The notes under the pieces: generated by a model
Told to the model about the DNA's origin: nothing
The model's database searches: none
What the model saw: the letters and a program-made list of their open reading frames with translations, nothing else
Position numbers and translations under genes: made by a program
Shown: positions 26,904 through 35,900 of the stretch, in pieces
Layout: every line of letters begins with the position of its first letter
How positions within the stretch are numbered: the first letter of the stretch is position 1
NCBI RefSeq assembly: GCF_001028705.1
Contig: NZ_CP011770.1
Span: forward strand, 2,421,501 to 2,485,500
Origin: Croceicoccus naphthovorans
GTDB lineage: Bacteria > Pseudomonadota > Alphaproteobacteria > Sphingomonadales > Sphingomonadaceae
Length of the DNA stretch: 64,000 nucleotides
Reading direction: 5' to 3'

Positions 26904-27722
26904 CTAGCCGCCGCAACCGCCGCAGCCGCCCCCGCCACAACCGCCACCGCTATCAGAAGAGCCGCACCCACCGCTGCCGCTATCGCTGCGCAGCTTGTGA
27001 AAACCGGCGATGCTGGTCCCCGCCAGCACAGTCGTGCCGTAAAGCGCCACTGCCATGCCCGTCTCTTCGGAAAGCGGGGCGCGGCGTAGGCGGTCGCGAG
27101 TGGCGCGCAGGGCTGCCAGTTCCGACTTTGCCTCGCGCGTAGCGCGATCGAACTTCATGAAGGCCATGAAGGACAAGACGACAACGATGAACATCATGAT
27201 CAACAGGAAGCCGAAGTCCTCTTCCCGAATCTGCGCAACCTTCCACCGCACGAAGCCGAAACCAAGCAGGAACGCGAAAGGCACCAGTTGCAACAGGCGC
27301 ACCTGCATGGCCTCTCCCCGGTCCATATAGAGCCCGCGACTGGCCAGCCGCTCCTCCACTCCGGCCGCATGATCGCGAAGCGCGCGGCGAACCTTACGCC
27401 ACTTCATCCGGGTGCCGATGGCAAGCAATGCGCGCTCGGCCTGGGTCGGCCTTTGCGGGCGATTGAGCACCGCGAACTGACCCTTGCCCGGCATCGTCAG
27501 CGCGCCGGTGGCCAGCATCCGCGCCGTCACCGCCTCTGCATAACGGTTCGGTCCGCCTGCAATGACTGCAATTTCATCTTCATCCGCGATTCGCGCTGGG
27601 TGCCCCTCTGGCCGCAACCAGTTTACGATGACGACACGCAGGATCATCGCCGCGACGATCAGCACACCGTAAAGGATCAGAAATTCGTTCGCATCCCAGT
27701 CTAGCGGATTGCCGCCATGCAT
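26904..27722 (-). CDS. TIGR04222-domain membrane protein with Gly/Cys-rich tail
   Basis: 272-residue protein of the TIGR04222 family, named for its membrane region. An N-terminal helix (about 13-33) precedes a soluble part with the conserved [21 protein letters not shown]. Two further helices lie near 147-195, and another follows before a C-terminal tail of Gly, Ser and Cys repeats ([11 protein letters not shown], then GGCGGCGG). Function is unknown. It follows the frameshifted partner gene by 13 bases. This pair interrupts the rimM-trmD junction of a core operon. Confidence 0.85.
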   Translation of the reverse strand: MHGGNPLDWDANEFLILYGVLIVAAMILRVVIVNWLRPEGHPARIADEDEIAVIAGGPNRYAEAVTARMLATGALTMPGKGQFAVLNRPQRPTQAERALLAIGTRMKWRKVRRALRDHAAGVEERLASRGLYMDRGEAMQVRLLQLVPFAFLLGFGFVRWKVAQIREEDFGFLLIMMFIVVVLSFMAFMKFDRATREAKSELAALRATRDRLRRAPLSEETGMAVALYGTTVLAGTSIAGFHKLRSDSGSGGCGSSDSGGGCGGGGCGGCGG

Positions 27723-27735
27723 ATTTCGCCCCCAA

Positions 27736-28291
27736 CTACCCCAGTATCGCCACCAGAATAGCGCCGATCAGTGCAAGAACAATGACCGCGTAAACCAGCC
27801 GCCGCGGCACGACGAAATGGTCGCGCACCTGGACCCGCCGCGCGAGGGGATCGCGATAGAGCCGCCGGTTTGCATCGGGCCAGATATCGGCGGGCGATGG
27901 GCCGAACACGTTCGTAACTGGCCAACGTCTGCGCATACTGGCGATAGTACCGATCCCGCTCGACCGGCCCGCCAGCGGTGGGACCATGGTGCAGTTCGCC
28001 TTCAAGTACTTCAGGGCAAATCCGCTGCCAGTAATCACGGCTATAGGTCAGGTGCAGGTGCCATGCCTGATCCACCGCATCCGACGGCGTAACCTCATGC
28101 CCCGCGCGCATCGCCAGCCAGCAGAAGCGGCGGTATTCCTCGATTACGCGGGCGGCATGCACCTCACTCCACCCGTTTTCGCGGGCGAGACGCTGCTGGA
28201 AGGTGAAATCAGCATCGGAGGGGCCAATGCGATAGACCGTCAGGCGCTTCCAGAGCGGATCGTCGGATAGCTGGATGCGCCCCTTAGTCAT
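27736..28291 (-). pseudogene. Frameshifted partner of the TIGR04222 gene (glycine-rich-domain-type HxxHL protein)
   Basis: The N-terminal ~120 codons read as MTKGRIQLSDDPLWKRL, then SDAVDQAWHLHLTYSRDYW, the DxAWHxHL pattern of the glycine-rich-domain (DUF1399-like) family. In the sense frame the tail after SYERVRPIARR becomes Arg/Ala-rich and runs to 27701, over the next gene. One frame away, the same stretch reads VFGPSPADIWPDANRRLYRD, then a membrane helix RLVYAVIVLALIGAILVAILG and a stop at 27736, spaced normally before the next gene. The shift lies near 27905-27910. A sequencing error is possible. Confidence 0.75.
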
Positions 28292-28315
28292 AGTCAGGGG
28301 GCGATAGCAGCCACG

Positions 28316-28834
28316 TTATGGCTGGGCAAAGTCGTCCGTGACAATCATCCGCTCGCCATCCCACTCGCGCACCGCATCCTCATGCATCGGCACCATGAAG
28401 GTACGCGGTTTGGAACCCGCGGGCCGCTCAATCTCGATCACGTCGCCCGCGCCGTAGTTCTCAACCGCGATCACGGTGCCCAGCGGTTCCCCGGCTTCGG
28501 AGACGGCCGCCAACCCCAAAAGGTCGGCGTGGTAATACTCACCCTCGCCCAGCGCGGGCAGGTCTTCGCGCGGAACGGTCAGCAACGATCCGCGCAGGGC
28601 CTCCGCCGCGTTACGGTCGGTCACTTCGGCAAAGCGCGCGATTGCGCCGCCCTTGCCGTCGTCCTTGATCTTTGTCGCCGTCAGCGGTGCATCGCGAAGG
28701 GCGCCGTCCTTTGAAACGCGAAAGGCGCGGAATCCCTTCAGGGACTCCACGCCTTCGCCGAACAGCTTCAGGCGGACCTCTCCCGCCACGCCGTGCGCAC
28801 CGGTAATGGCGGCGAGCGTGACGGTACGGTCCAT
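28316..28834 (-). CDS. rimM: Ribosome maturation factor RimM
   Basis: 172 residues; binds S19 in the 30S head during assembly. VTLAAITGAHGVAGEVRLKLFGE is the RimM N-terminal barrel. EYYHADLLGLAA opens the PRC-barrel domain and YGAGDVIEI, then FMVPMHEDAV, close it. It is placed between rpsP (6 bases upstream) and the inserted two-gene module. Confidence 0.95.
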   Translation of the reverse strand: MDRTVTLAAITGAHGVAGEVRLKLFGEGVESLKGFRAFRVSKDGALRDAPLTATKIKDDGKGGAIARFAEVTDRNAAEALRGSLLTVPREDLPALGEGEYYHADLLGLAAVSEAGEPLGTVIAVENYGAGDVIEIERPAGSKPRTFMVPMHEDAVREWDGERMIVTDDFAQP

Positions 28835-28840
28835 CGGGGC

Positions 28841-29344
28841 TTAGCCCTCTGCCTTCTCTTCGCCGGCTTCTTCAGCAGGGGCGTCTTCAGCAGCAGCTTC
28901 CTCGGCCGGGGCTTCGGCAGCGGCTTCTTCGCCAGCTTCTTCAGTCGCTGCTTCTTCAGCCGGTGCGTTGGCTTCTTCCTCGGCAGCCTTCTTGGCTTCC
29001 TCGGCTTCACGGGCCTTCTCGGCCTTTTCCTCGGCGCGTTCCTTGGCCTTTTCGCCCGGCTCGGCCTTCTGCGGGTTGTTCTTCGCCTTGCGCTCAAGGA
29101 TGCCGGCGGCATCGAGGAAGCGGGCGACACGGTCGGTCGGCTGCGCGCCAACGCCCAGCCAGTAACGGATGCGGTCTTCGATCAGCTTGACACGGTTGTC
29201 GTCATCCTTGGCGAGGACCGGGTTGTAGATGCCGACCTGCTCCAGATACTTACCGTCGCGCGGGCTGCGCACGTCGGAAACGACGATCCGGTAGTAGGGA
29301 CGCTTCTTCGCGCCACCACGGGCGAGACGGATTGCAATTGCCAT
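28841..29344 (-). CDS. rpsP: 30S ribosomal protein S16 with long acidic C-terminal extension
   Basis: The first ~80 residues are S16: [22 protein letters not shown], then [20 protein letters not shown]. Ordinary S16 is 80-90 residues; this one is 167. The extra ~80 residues are almost all Ala, Glu and Lys ([20 protein letters not shown] and more), predicted to be a charged helix or disordered tail. A shorter Ala/Glu tail is known in some alphaproteobacteria. It lies between ffh and rimM. Gene start is clear from the conserved N-terminus. Confidence 0.96.
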   Translation of the reverse strand: MAIAIRLARGGAKKRPYYRIVVSDVRSPRDGKYLEQVGIYNPVLAKDDDNRVKLIEDRIRYWLGVGAQPTDRVARFLDAAGILERKAKNNPQKAEPGEKAKERAEEKAEKAREAEEAKKAAEEEANAPAEEAATEEAGEEAAAEAPAEEAAAEDAPAEEAGEEKAEG

Positions 29345-29391
29345 TTCAAATTACCTTTCGTTCAATTCGTATTCGTCGATTTCAGTAAAAA

Positions 29392-30885
29392 TCACTTCTT
29401 GTTCAGAAGGTTGGCCAGATCCGGCGGAAGCCCGCCAGCACCGCCGCCCATTCCGGCGCCCATTCCGGCGCCCATTCCGCCGCCCATTCCGCCGCCAAGC
29501 CCCGGCATAGCGGCATCGAGACCGCCCTTGCCGAACAGGGCGCCAAGGCCTTTCAGCCCGCCCATCTTCTTGATCTGTTTCATCGCCTTGGACATTTCCT
29601 GGTGCATCTTCAGCACTTTGTTCACGTCCTGAACCTGCGTGCCCGAACCCGCCGCGACGCGCTTCTTGCGCTTGGCATTGAGCAGCGCGGGGTTGGCGCG
29701 TTCCTTCGGCGTCATGGATGAAATGATCGCGTCCATGCGCAGCAGCACGCGGTCGTCCATGCCCGACTGCTGCATCGCCGCCTTGGCCTTCTTCATGCCC
29801 GGCAACATGCCCGCAATCGCGCCCAACCCGCCCATCTTGGTCATCTGCTGCAACTGCATGCGCAGATCGTCGAGGTCGAACTTGCCCGCCGCCATCTTCT
29901 TGGCGAGCTTTTCCGCGTCCTCTTCCTTGACCGTCAGGGCGGCCTTTTCGACCATCGAGACGATGTCGCCCATGCCAAGGATGCGATTTGCAACGCGGCT
30001 GGGCACGAAGGGTTCGATCGCGTCCAGTTTCTCGCCAGTACCCGCGAACTTGATCGGCTTGCCGGTAACGGCCCGCATCGACAGCGCCGCACCGCCGCGC
30101 GCATCGCCGTCCATGCGGGTCAGCACCACGCCGGTCAGCGGCACTTCGCCGGTGAAGCTCTGCGCGACGTTGACCGCGTCCTGCCCCGTCAGCGAGTCGA
30201 CGACCAGCAGCACTTCCTTCGGCGTCGAGACGGCGGCCACGGCCTTCATCTCGGCCATCAGGGCTTCGTCAACGTGCAGACGGCCCGCCGTGTCGAGCAT
30301 CAAGACGTCAAAGCTCTGCAACTTCGCGGCCTGAATGGCGCGGTTTGCAATATCGACCGGTTGCTGCCCGGCAATGATCGGCAGGGTCGCGACCCCGGCC
30401 TGTTCGCCCAGCACCGCCAGCTGTTCCTGCGCCGCCGGGCGATTGACGTCGAGCGAGGCCATCAAGACCTTCTTGCCCTCGGTCTCTTTCAGGCGCTTGG
30501 CGATCTTGGCTGTGCTGGTAGTCTTACCCGAACCCTGCAGGCCGACCATCATGACCACGACCGGCGGTTTCGCCTCAAGGTCCAGTTTGGCGGCAGCCGC
30601 ACCGTCCCCTGATCCTTCTGGGCCGCCGAGCATTTCGACGAGCGCGTCGTTGACGATCTTGACGACCTGCTGACCGGGCGTGACCGAGCGCAGGACTTCC
30701 TGCCCGATCGCGGCTTCGGTAACCTTGTCGATAAACCGTCTTACGACCGGAAGCGCGACGTCGGCTTCCAGCAGGGCGATCCGAACTTCGCGCATTGCGG
30801 CGCGAACGTCGTCTTCCTTCAACGCCCCGCGACCGCGCAGCGAATCGAAGACGTTACCAAGCCGGTCAGACAGGCTGTCGAACAT
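29392..30885 (-). CDS. ffh: Signal recognition particle protein Ffh
   Basis: 497 residues, the GTPase that with 4.5S RNA targets nascent membrane proteins to FtsY. MFDSLSDRLGNVFDSLRGRG is the usual start, so the ATG at 30883-30885 is preferred to an upstream one. The P-loop GLQGSGKTT is at 115-123, with DTAGRLH and TRMDGDARGGAAL in the G domain. The Met-rich M domain follows, ending in a Gly/Met repeat tail (GGMGGGMGAGMG) and NLLNKK. rpsP follows after 47 bases. Confidence 0.97.
   Translation of the reverse strand: MFDSLSDRLGNVFDSLRGRGALKEDDVRAAMREVRIALLEADVALPVVRRFIDKVTEAAIGQEVLRSVTPGQQVVKIVNDALVEMLGGPEGSGDGAAAAKLDLEAKPPVVVMMVGLQGSGKTTSTAKIAKRLKETEGKKVLMASLDVNRPAAQEQLAVLGEQAGVATLPIIAGQQPVDIANRAIQAAKLQSFDVLMLDTAGRLHVDEALMAEMKAVAAVSTPKEVLLVVDSLTGQDAVNVAQSFTGEVPLTGVVLTRMDGDARGGAALSMRAVTGKPIKFAGTGEKLDAIEPFVPSRVANRILGMGDIVSMVEKAALTVKEEDAEKLAKKMAAGKFDLDDLRMQLQQMTKMGGLGAIAGMLPGMKKAKAAMQQSGMDDRVLLRMDAIISSMTPKERANPALLNAKRKKRVAAGSGTQVQDVNKVLKMHQEMSKAMKQIKKMGGLKGLGALFGKGGLDAAMPGLGGGMGGGMGAGMGAGMGGGAGGLPPDLANLLNKK
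29447..29494. repeat. Four 12-base tandem repeats in the ffh tail
   Basis: Four adjacent near-identical 12-base units, CCCATTCCGGCG or CCCATTCCGCCG on the plus strand, encode a Gly-Met-Gly-Ala/Gly repeat in the Ffh C-terminus. A likely slippage site; copy number may vary between strains. Confidence 0.9.
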
Positions 30886-31202
30886 CGTTTTCTTCTCCTT
30901 GCGGCCTGAAAAAACAGGGCCAAACATTTGCGATCAGGGCCGAAACGCACAAAACGCCGGTGGGCGAAACCTCGCCGACCAGCGTGCCGCGTAACCGTCA
31001 CGGACCTGTAAATTGCACGGACCTCCGCCGCCTTCGCGCCGGTTGTCCGGGTGCGCCCATACAGCCGCCCCCCGCGCATGGCAAGGCAATCCACCCGACT
31101 TTTGATTACGGGCCGGATGTTTAACCCGATGTTTAGAGCGCTGTCCTAAGCCTCGGATCGGGGCAGTCCCGCCCCCGGTTTGGCGAAGGAGCAAGCCGTT
31201 CG
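30886..31202. other. Divergent intergenic region between ffh and the GGDEF-EAL gene
   Basis: About 317 bases with no credible gene on either strand. It should hold the promoters for the ffh operon (minus) and the GGDEF-EAL gene (plus). A GAAGGAGC at 31185-31192 is a ribosome site for the plus gene. I see no convincing RNA structure and no riboswitch core. Short frames in it lack coding signals. Confidence 0.6.
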
Positions 31203-32873
31203 ATGAGCGATAGCGGCGAGCAGCCTGAATTCACAAAGCAAAAGCACGGCGCGCGCCGGATCAGCGAACGCGATGTCGTGGCGCTGGGCATCATCGCGGC
31301 TGCGCTGATCATGTTCGTCGGCCACGCCGCGGCGGCCATGCCCGCCGTGATCCGCGCATTCGAAGGCGAAGGCGAAGGCCCCGCCGCATGGCTGGCCAGT
31401 GCGCTTCTGCTCAACACCGCGCTGCTGATCTTCGGCTGGCGCCGCCATGTCGAACTGCTGCGAGAGGTAGAGGAACGCCGCGTTGCCGAGGAACAGGCCA
31501 AGACGCTTGCCTTTACCGACCCGCTGACCGGATCGCTCAACCGCCGATCCATCCTGCCGCAAGTCGACGCCCTGATCGCATCCGCACATGCCGAAACCGG
31601 CGCTGCGCGCGCGGTCGCCTTCGTCATGCTCGATCTCGATCATTTCAAGCAGATCAACGACCTCAACGGGCATCGCGCAGGCGATTCGATGCTGGTCACG
31701 ATGGCAGAGCGCGTTCGCGCCGTTCTGCCCGAAGGCGCGATGCTGGCCCGATTGGGTGGCGACGAATTCGCCTGCGTCATGACCTACGAACGCGCCAACC
31801 CGGCCCGGATCGACCTGATCGCGGCGGAAATCATCACCGCCGCGCGCCAGCCTTTCGACGTCGCGGGCGGCCAACTGGCGATCAGCCTTTCCGTCGGCAT
31901 CGCGTGCAGCACCAACCTGCCCTCGCGCTGCGAAAGTCCGGCGGAAGAGATGCTGCACATGGCCGACATGGCGATGTATCATGCCAAGAAGAACGGGCGA
32001 AACCGCTACGACTGGTTCGAACCGCGTATGGAGCACGACCTGCGCATGCGGGCCGAGCTGGAAAACGGCATCCTTGCGGGAATCGCCCGCGGCGAGTTCG
32101 TGCCGTTCTACGAACAACAGGTCGATATAGAGACCGGCGAACTGACCGGTTTCGAAATGCTCGCCCGCTGGAACAGCCCGCAGCTTGGCCTCGTCACGCC
32201 GGACCGTTTCATCCCGGTTGCCGAGGAACTGGGTGTCATCTGCGACCTGTCCGAAGCAATCATCAGCCAAGCCTTGCGCGATGCGCGTGAGTGGGATTCG
32301 AACCTGACGCTGGCGGTGAATATCTCACCCGTGCAGATGCGCGACCCGTGGTTTGCGCAGCGGCTGCTGAAGCTGATGGCCGAGGCCAATTTCCCGCCCG
32401 AGCGGCTGGAGATCGAGATCACCGAGAATTGCCTGAACGAGAACATCGGCCTCGTCCGCTCGCTCGTCACCAGCCTGAAGAACCAGGGCGTATCGGTCAG
32501 CCTCGATGATTTCGGCGTCGGCTATGCGACCTTGGCGCAATTGCGCGCCCTGCCGTTCGACCGGGTGAAGATCGACCGCAATTTCGTGGCTCGCCTGACG
32601 CGGAACGAGGATACGGCCACCGTTGTCTCGACCATCGCCGCCATCGGTGAAAGCATGAACCTGCCGCTGACCGCCGAAGGCATCGAGACCGAGAACCTGC
32701 GCGATTCGCTGCGCCGGATCGGCACGTTCAAGGGTCAGGGATACTACTATGGCCGCCCCGAACCGGCCGAAGCGGTTCGTGCCCGGTTGAAGAGCGAGGC
32801 GCGCCTCTCGAACGACGCACCTCCGCCGCTGGCCCCCGGTCCCGAAGCCGAAGTGCGCGTCGCCGGGGCCTGA
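31203..32873 (+). CDS. Membrane GGDEF-EAL cyclic-di-GMP protein
   Basis: 556 residues with two N-terminal helices (about 24-50 and 60-78) and a short coiled-coil linker, then GGDEF and EAL domains. The GGDEF site ARLGGDEFACV is intact, with LDLDHFKQINDLNGH for Mg. No RxxD inhibition site is seen in the usual place. The EAL domain has GFEMLARW (EML in place of EAL), NISPVQ, EIEITE, LDDFGVGYA, KIDRNF and TAEGIETE, so it keeps most metal ligands and may be a working phosphodiesterase. Which activity dominates cannot be told. It lies upstream of dapF. Confidence 0.93.
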   Translation: MSDSGEQPEFTKQKHGARRISERDVVALGIIAAALIMFVGHAAAAMPAVIRAFEGEGEGPAAWLASALLLNTALLIFGWRRHVELLREVEERRVAEEQAKTLAFTDPLTGSLNRRSILPQVDALIASAHAETGAARAVAFVMLDLDHFKQINDLNGHRAGDSMLVTMAERVRAVLPEGAMLARLGGDEFACVMTYERANPARIDLIAAEIITAARQPFDVAGGQLAISLSVGIACSTNLPSRCESPAEEMLHMADMAMYHAKKNGRNRYDWFEPRMEHDLRMRAELENGILAGIARGEFVPFYEQQVDIETGELTGFEMLARWNSPQLGLVTPDRFIPVAEELGVICDLSEAIISQALRDAREWDSNLTLAVNISPVQMRDPWFAQRLLKLMAEANFPPERLEIEITENCLNENIGLVRSLVTSLKNQGVSVSLDDFGVGYATLAQLRALPFDRVKIDRNFVARLTRNEDTATVVSTIAAIGESMNLPLTAEGIETENLRDSLRRIGTFKGQGYYYGRPEPAEAVRARLKSEARLSNDAPPPLAPGPEAEVRVAGA

Positions 32874-32935
32874 CGGTCCCGAAACCAAGGCTTTCACTGG
32901 ACGCGCGCTCCATGCGTGCATAGATGCGGCGCATC

Positions 32936-33757
32936 ATGCAGATCGCCTTCACCAAGATGCACGGCCTGGGCAACGACTTCGTCGTTCTGGACGCGCGCGA
33001 CCATGCGCTGCCGCCGCTGACCGGCGATGTCGCCGCCGCACTAGCGGACCGGCACACCGGCATCGGGTGCGACCAGCTGATCGTGATCGAACCCTCCGAC
33101 CGGGCCGACTGGCGGATGCGGATCTACAATTGCGACGGCGGTGAGGTAGAGGCCTGCGGCAATGCATCCCGCGCCGTAGGCTTGCTGATCGGCGGAGCCG
33201 TGACGCTGGAGACCAAGGGTGGCCTGATTGCCACGCGCCCCCATGACAACGGCATCGCGGTCGACATGGGCGAGCCACGTTTCGAGTGGGACGCGATCCC
33301 CTTGGGCTATGCGATGGATACGCTGGCCATGCCGGTCGGTTGGCCGGTCGGCGATGGGGCACTGGAAAATCCGGTCGCGGTCAATGTTGGCAATCCGCAC
33401 GCGGTGTTCTTCGTCGACGATCCCTATGCGGTCCCGCTGGCCGAGATCGGCCCGCTGATCGAGAACGACCCGATCTTCCCCGAACGGGTCAACGTCAACG
33501 TCGCCGCCGTAACCGCGCGCGATGCGATCACCCTGCGCGTATGGGAACGCGGTGCCGGGATCACGCGGGCCTGCGGTACCGGGGCCTGTGCTACGGCCGT
33601 CGCCGCGATGCGCCGCGGGCTTGTGGACCGGACCGTTACCGTCACCCTGCCCGGCGGGCCGCTGACCATCGCGTGGGACGATCATAACCGCATCACGATG
33701 ACCGGCCCCGCAACGATCAGCTTTACCGGCAGCTTCGACTGGGGCGACTACGCTTGA
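32936..33757 (+). CDS. dapF: Diaminopimelate epimerase
   Basis: 273 residues, converting LL- to meso-diaminopimelate without PLP. The catalytic pair is C74 in EACGNASRA and the Cys in TRACGTGACATA near residue 217. FTKMHGLGNDFVVLDA is the standard start. The ATG at 32936 is preferred over one at 32924 (MRRIMQ) because conservation begins here. The stop overlaps the TTG start of mtaB by 4 bases. Confidence 0.96.
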   Translation: MQIAFTKMHGLGNDFVVLDARDHALPPLTGDVAAALADRHTGIGCDQLIVIEPSDRADWRMRIYNCDGGEVEACGNASRAVGLLIGGAVTLETKGGLIATRPHDNGIAVDMGEPRFEWDAIPLGYAMDTLAMPVGWPVGDGALENPVAVNVGNPHAVFFVDDPYAVPLAEIGPLIENDPIFPERVNVNVAAVTARDAITLRVWERGAGITRACGTGACATAVAAMRRGLVDRTVTVTLPGGPLTIAWDDHNRITMTGPATISFTGSFDWGDYA

Positions 33758-34977
33758 GCGTATCCGAAGTCATCACATTGGGTTGCCGGTTGAACGCTGC
33801 CGAAAGCGACCGCATCCGCGCGATGCTGGACGGGCGCAGCGATACCGTGGTGGTCAATTCCTGCGCCGTTACCGAAGAGGCGGTGCGCCAGACCCGCCGC
33901 GCCGTCCGCCGCCTGCGCCGCCGCCATCCCGACGCCCGCCTGTTGGTCACTGGTTGCGCCGCCGATATCGAAGCCGAGCAGCTGGCCGCCATGCCAGAGG
34001 TGGACGCGCTGGTTCCCAATTCCGCCAAGCTGGAACCGGCCAGTTGGGGCGCGGGCCACAATGCGGCCGTCCTACCGCCGATCAAGGCGCATCGCGGGAT
34101 CAGCACGAACACGACGCCGCGCACGCGCGGGTTCGTCGCGGTGCAGACCGGATGCGATCACGCCTGCACGTTTTGCGTCATCCCTCAGGGACGCGGGGCA
34201 AGCCGCTCGCTGACCGTGCCGCAAGTGCTGGGCGAGATCGAAGCGCATCTGGAGCAAGGCGCACAGGAAATCGTGCTGACCGGCGTAGATGTGACCAGCT
34301 GGGGGCACGACCTGCCCGGTTCGCCCTCGCTGGGCCAACTGGTGGGCGAAGTCTTGCATGCCCTGCCCGCCCTGCCGCGCCTGCGCCTGTCGTCGATCGA
34401 CGGAGCGGAGATTGACGAGGGGCTGGAAGAACTGGTCGTCGGCGAAGATCGCGTGATGCCGCATCTACACCTATCGCTGCAGCACGGACACGACCTGATC
34501 CTGAAGCGCATGAAGCGCCGCCATAGCCGCACCCAGGCCGTGGACCTTGTCCAAAGGCTGCAAGCACGGCGCTCGGATATCGCCATCGGCGCGGACCTGA
34601 TCGCCGGGTTCCCGACCGAGGATGCCGCGATGCATGCCGAAAACCTGACGATCGTACGCGAATGCGCGGTCGTGCATGGCCACGTCTTCCCCTACAGCCC
34701 GCGCCCCGGCACGCCCGCTGCCCGGATGCCGCAGGTCGATCCGGCGATAGTGAAGGCCCGCGCCGCAGACTTGCGCGCCCAGGTGGCGGAGACCCGCACC
34801 GCGTGGCTGCAATCTCTGGTCGGTTCCACGCTCAGCGTCCTTGCGGAGAACGACGGAACCGGCCACGCCCCCAATTTCGCCCCGGTCCGCCTGCCCATGG
34901 GCGCGAAACCGGGCACCATCGTCGCAATCCGGGCCACCGGCATCGCGGACGGACAGATCATCGGAGAATTGGCATGA
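33754..34977 (+). CDS. mtaB: tRNA t6A37 methylthiotransferase MtaB
   Basis: Radical SAM methylthiotransferase, 407 residues, making ms2t6A37 in ANN-decoding tRNAs. The radical cluster is C134, C138 and C141 (TGCDHACTFC). The N-terminal auxiliary cluster has C11, C37 and C68. GVDVTSWGHDL, HLHLSLQHGHDLILKRMKRRH and DLIAGFPTE match the family, and FPYSPRPGTPAARMPQ precedes a C-terminal TRAM-like part. Start is TTG at 33754, overlapping dapF; its stop overlaps ftsY (ATGA). Confidence 0.95.
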   Translation: MSVSEVITLGCRLNAAESDRIRAMLDGRSDTVVVNSCAVTEEAVRQTRRAVRRLRRRHPDARLLVTGCAADIEAEQLAAMPEVDALVPNSAKLEPASWGAGHNAAVLPPIKAHRGISTNTTPRTRGFVAVQTGCDHACTFCVIPQGRGASRSLTVPQVLGEIEAHLEQGAQEIVLTGVDVTSWGHDLPGSPSLGQLVGEVLHALPALPRLRLSSIDGAEIDEGLEELVVGEDRVMPHLHLSLQHGHDLILKRMKRRHSRTQAVDLVQRLQARRSDIAIGADLIAGFPTEDAAMHAENLTIVRECAVVHGHVFPYSPRPGTPAARMPQVDPAIVKARAADLRAQVAETRTAWLQSLVGSTLSVLAENDGTGHAPNFAPVRLPMGAKPGTIVAIRATGIADGQIIGELA

Positions 34978-35900
34978 GCGAGAGCTGGTCCGACCGGCTT
35001 TTCGGCGGATTTCGCAAGACGAGCGAGCGGCTGAGCGGCAACCTTGCCACCGGCGGGTGGAGCGGATCGACGCGCCTGACCGAAAGCCAGCTGGACGAGC
35101 TGGAAGACGCGCTCATCATGTCGGACCTAGGCCCCCGCGCGGCGATGCGCATCCGCGATGCACTGGCCGAACGGCGCTTCGAACGCGGAGCCGACGAACG
35201 CGCCGTGCAAGAAGCGGTCGCCGCCGAAATCGCGGAAATCCTGCGCCCCGTGGCCAAGCCGCTGGAAATCACTGCCTTCCCCCGCCCGCATGTCGTGCTG
35301 GTCATCGGCGTCAACGGCAGCGGCAAGACCACCACAATCGCCAAGCTGGCGCACCTGTTTCAGGAAGACGACTATGGCGTGATGTTGGCCGCGGGCGACA
35401 CATTTCGCGCCGCCGCTATAGGGCAGCTGAAGGTCTGGGCCGACCGTCTGAGCGTTCCCGTCGTGACCGGACCAGAAGGCGGCGACCCCGCCTCCGTCGT
35501 GTTCGACGGGGTCAAGGCCGCGACCGACAAGGGCAGCGACGTGCTGGTCGTCGACACCGCCGGACGCCTGCAGAACAAGCGCGAGCTGATGGACGAACTG
35601 ACCAAGATCCGAAAGGTGCTGGGCCGTTTGAATCCCGAAGCGCCGCACGACGTGGTGCTCGTGCTGGATGCCACCAACGGTCAGAACGCGCTTCAGCAGA
35701 TCGACGTGTTCAAGGAAGTCGCGGGCGTCACCGGCCTTGTCATGACCAAGCTGGACGGCACCGCGCGCGGTGGCGTGCTGGTCGCGGCGGCGGAGCAATA
35801 CGGTTTGCCGATCCATGCCATCGGCGTGGGTGAAAAGATCGACGACTTGCGCCCCTTCGATCCCGACCTTGTCGCGCGCGTGATTGCAGGAGTTGCCTGA
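34974..35900 (+). CDS. ftsY: Signal recognition particle receptor FtsY
   Basis: 308 residues. The N domain starts near residue 30 and the G domain has the P-loop GVNGSGKTT at 112-120, GDTFRAAAIGQLKVW, DTAGRLQNKRELMDEL and TKLDGTARGGVL. The acidic A domain of E. coli FtsY is nearly absent, as in many alphaproteobacteria. The ATG at 34974 is chosen because it overlaps the mtaB stop and begins the conserved protein; the frame is open further upstream. Partner of Ffh encoded 4 kb away. Confidence 0.97.
   Translation: MSESWSDRLFGGFRKTSERLSGNLATGGWSGSTRLTESQLDELEDALIMSDLGPRAAMRIRDALAERRFERGADERAVQEAVAAEIAEILRPVAKPLEITAFPRPHVVLVIGVNGSGKTTTIAKLAHLFQEDDYGVMLAAGDTFRAAAIGQLKVWADRLSVPVVTGPEGGDPASVVFDGVKAATDKGSDVLVVDTAGRLQNKRELMDELTKIRKVLGRLNPEAPHDVVLVLDATNGQNALQQIDVFKEVAGVTGLVMTKLDGTARGGVLVAAAEQYGLPIHAIGVGEKIDDLRPFDPDLVARVIAGVA

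Noticed and set aside
27701..28291. The 196-residue open frame taken as an intact protein
   Set aside because: Its C-terminal third does not fit the family and overlaps the next gene, while another frame continues the family pattern, so a frameshift explains it better.
28850..29100. Repetitive stretch suggesting CRISPR
   Set aside because: It is coding repetition of Ala/Glu/Lys codons in the S16 tail, with irregular units and no spacers.
31000..31200. Possible riboswitch upstream of the GGDEF-EAL gene
   Set aside because: No recognisable GEMM or other aptamer core and no conserved stem set was visible.
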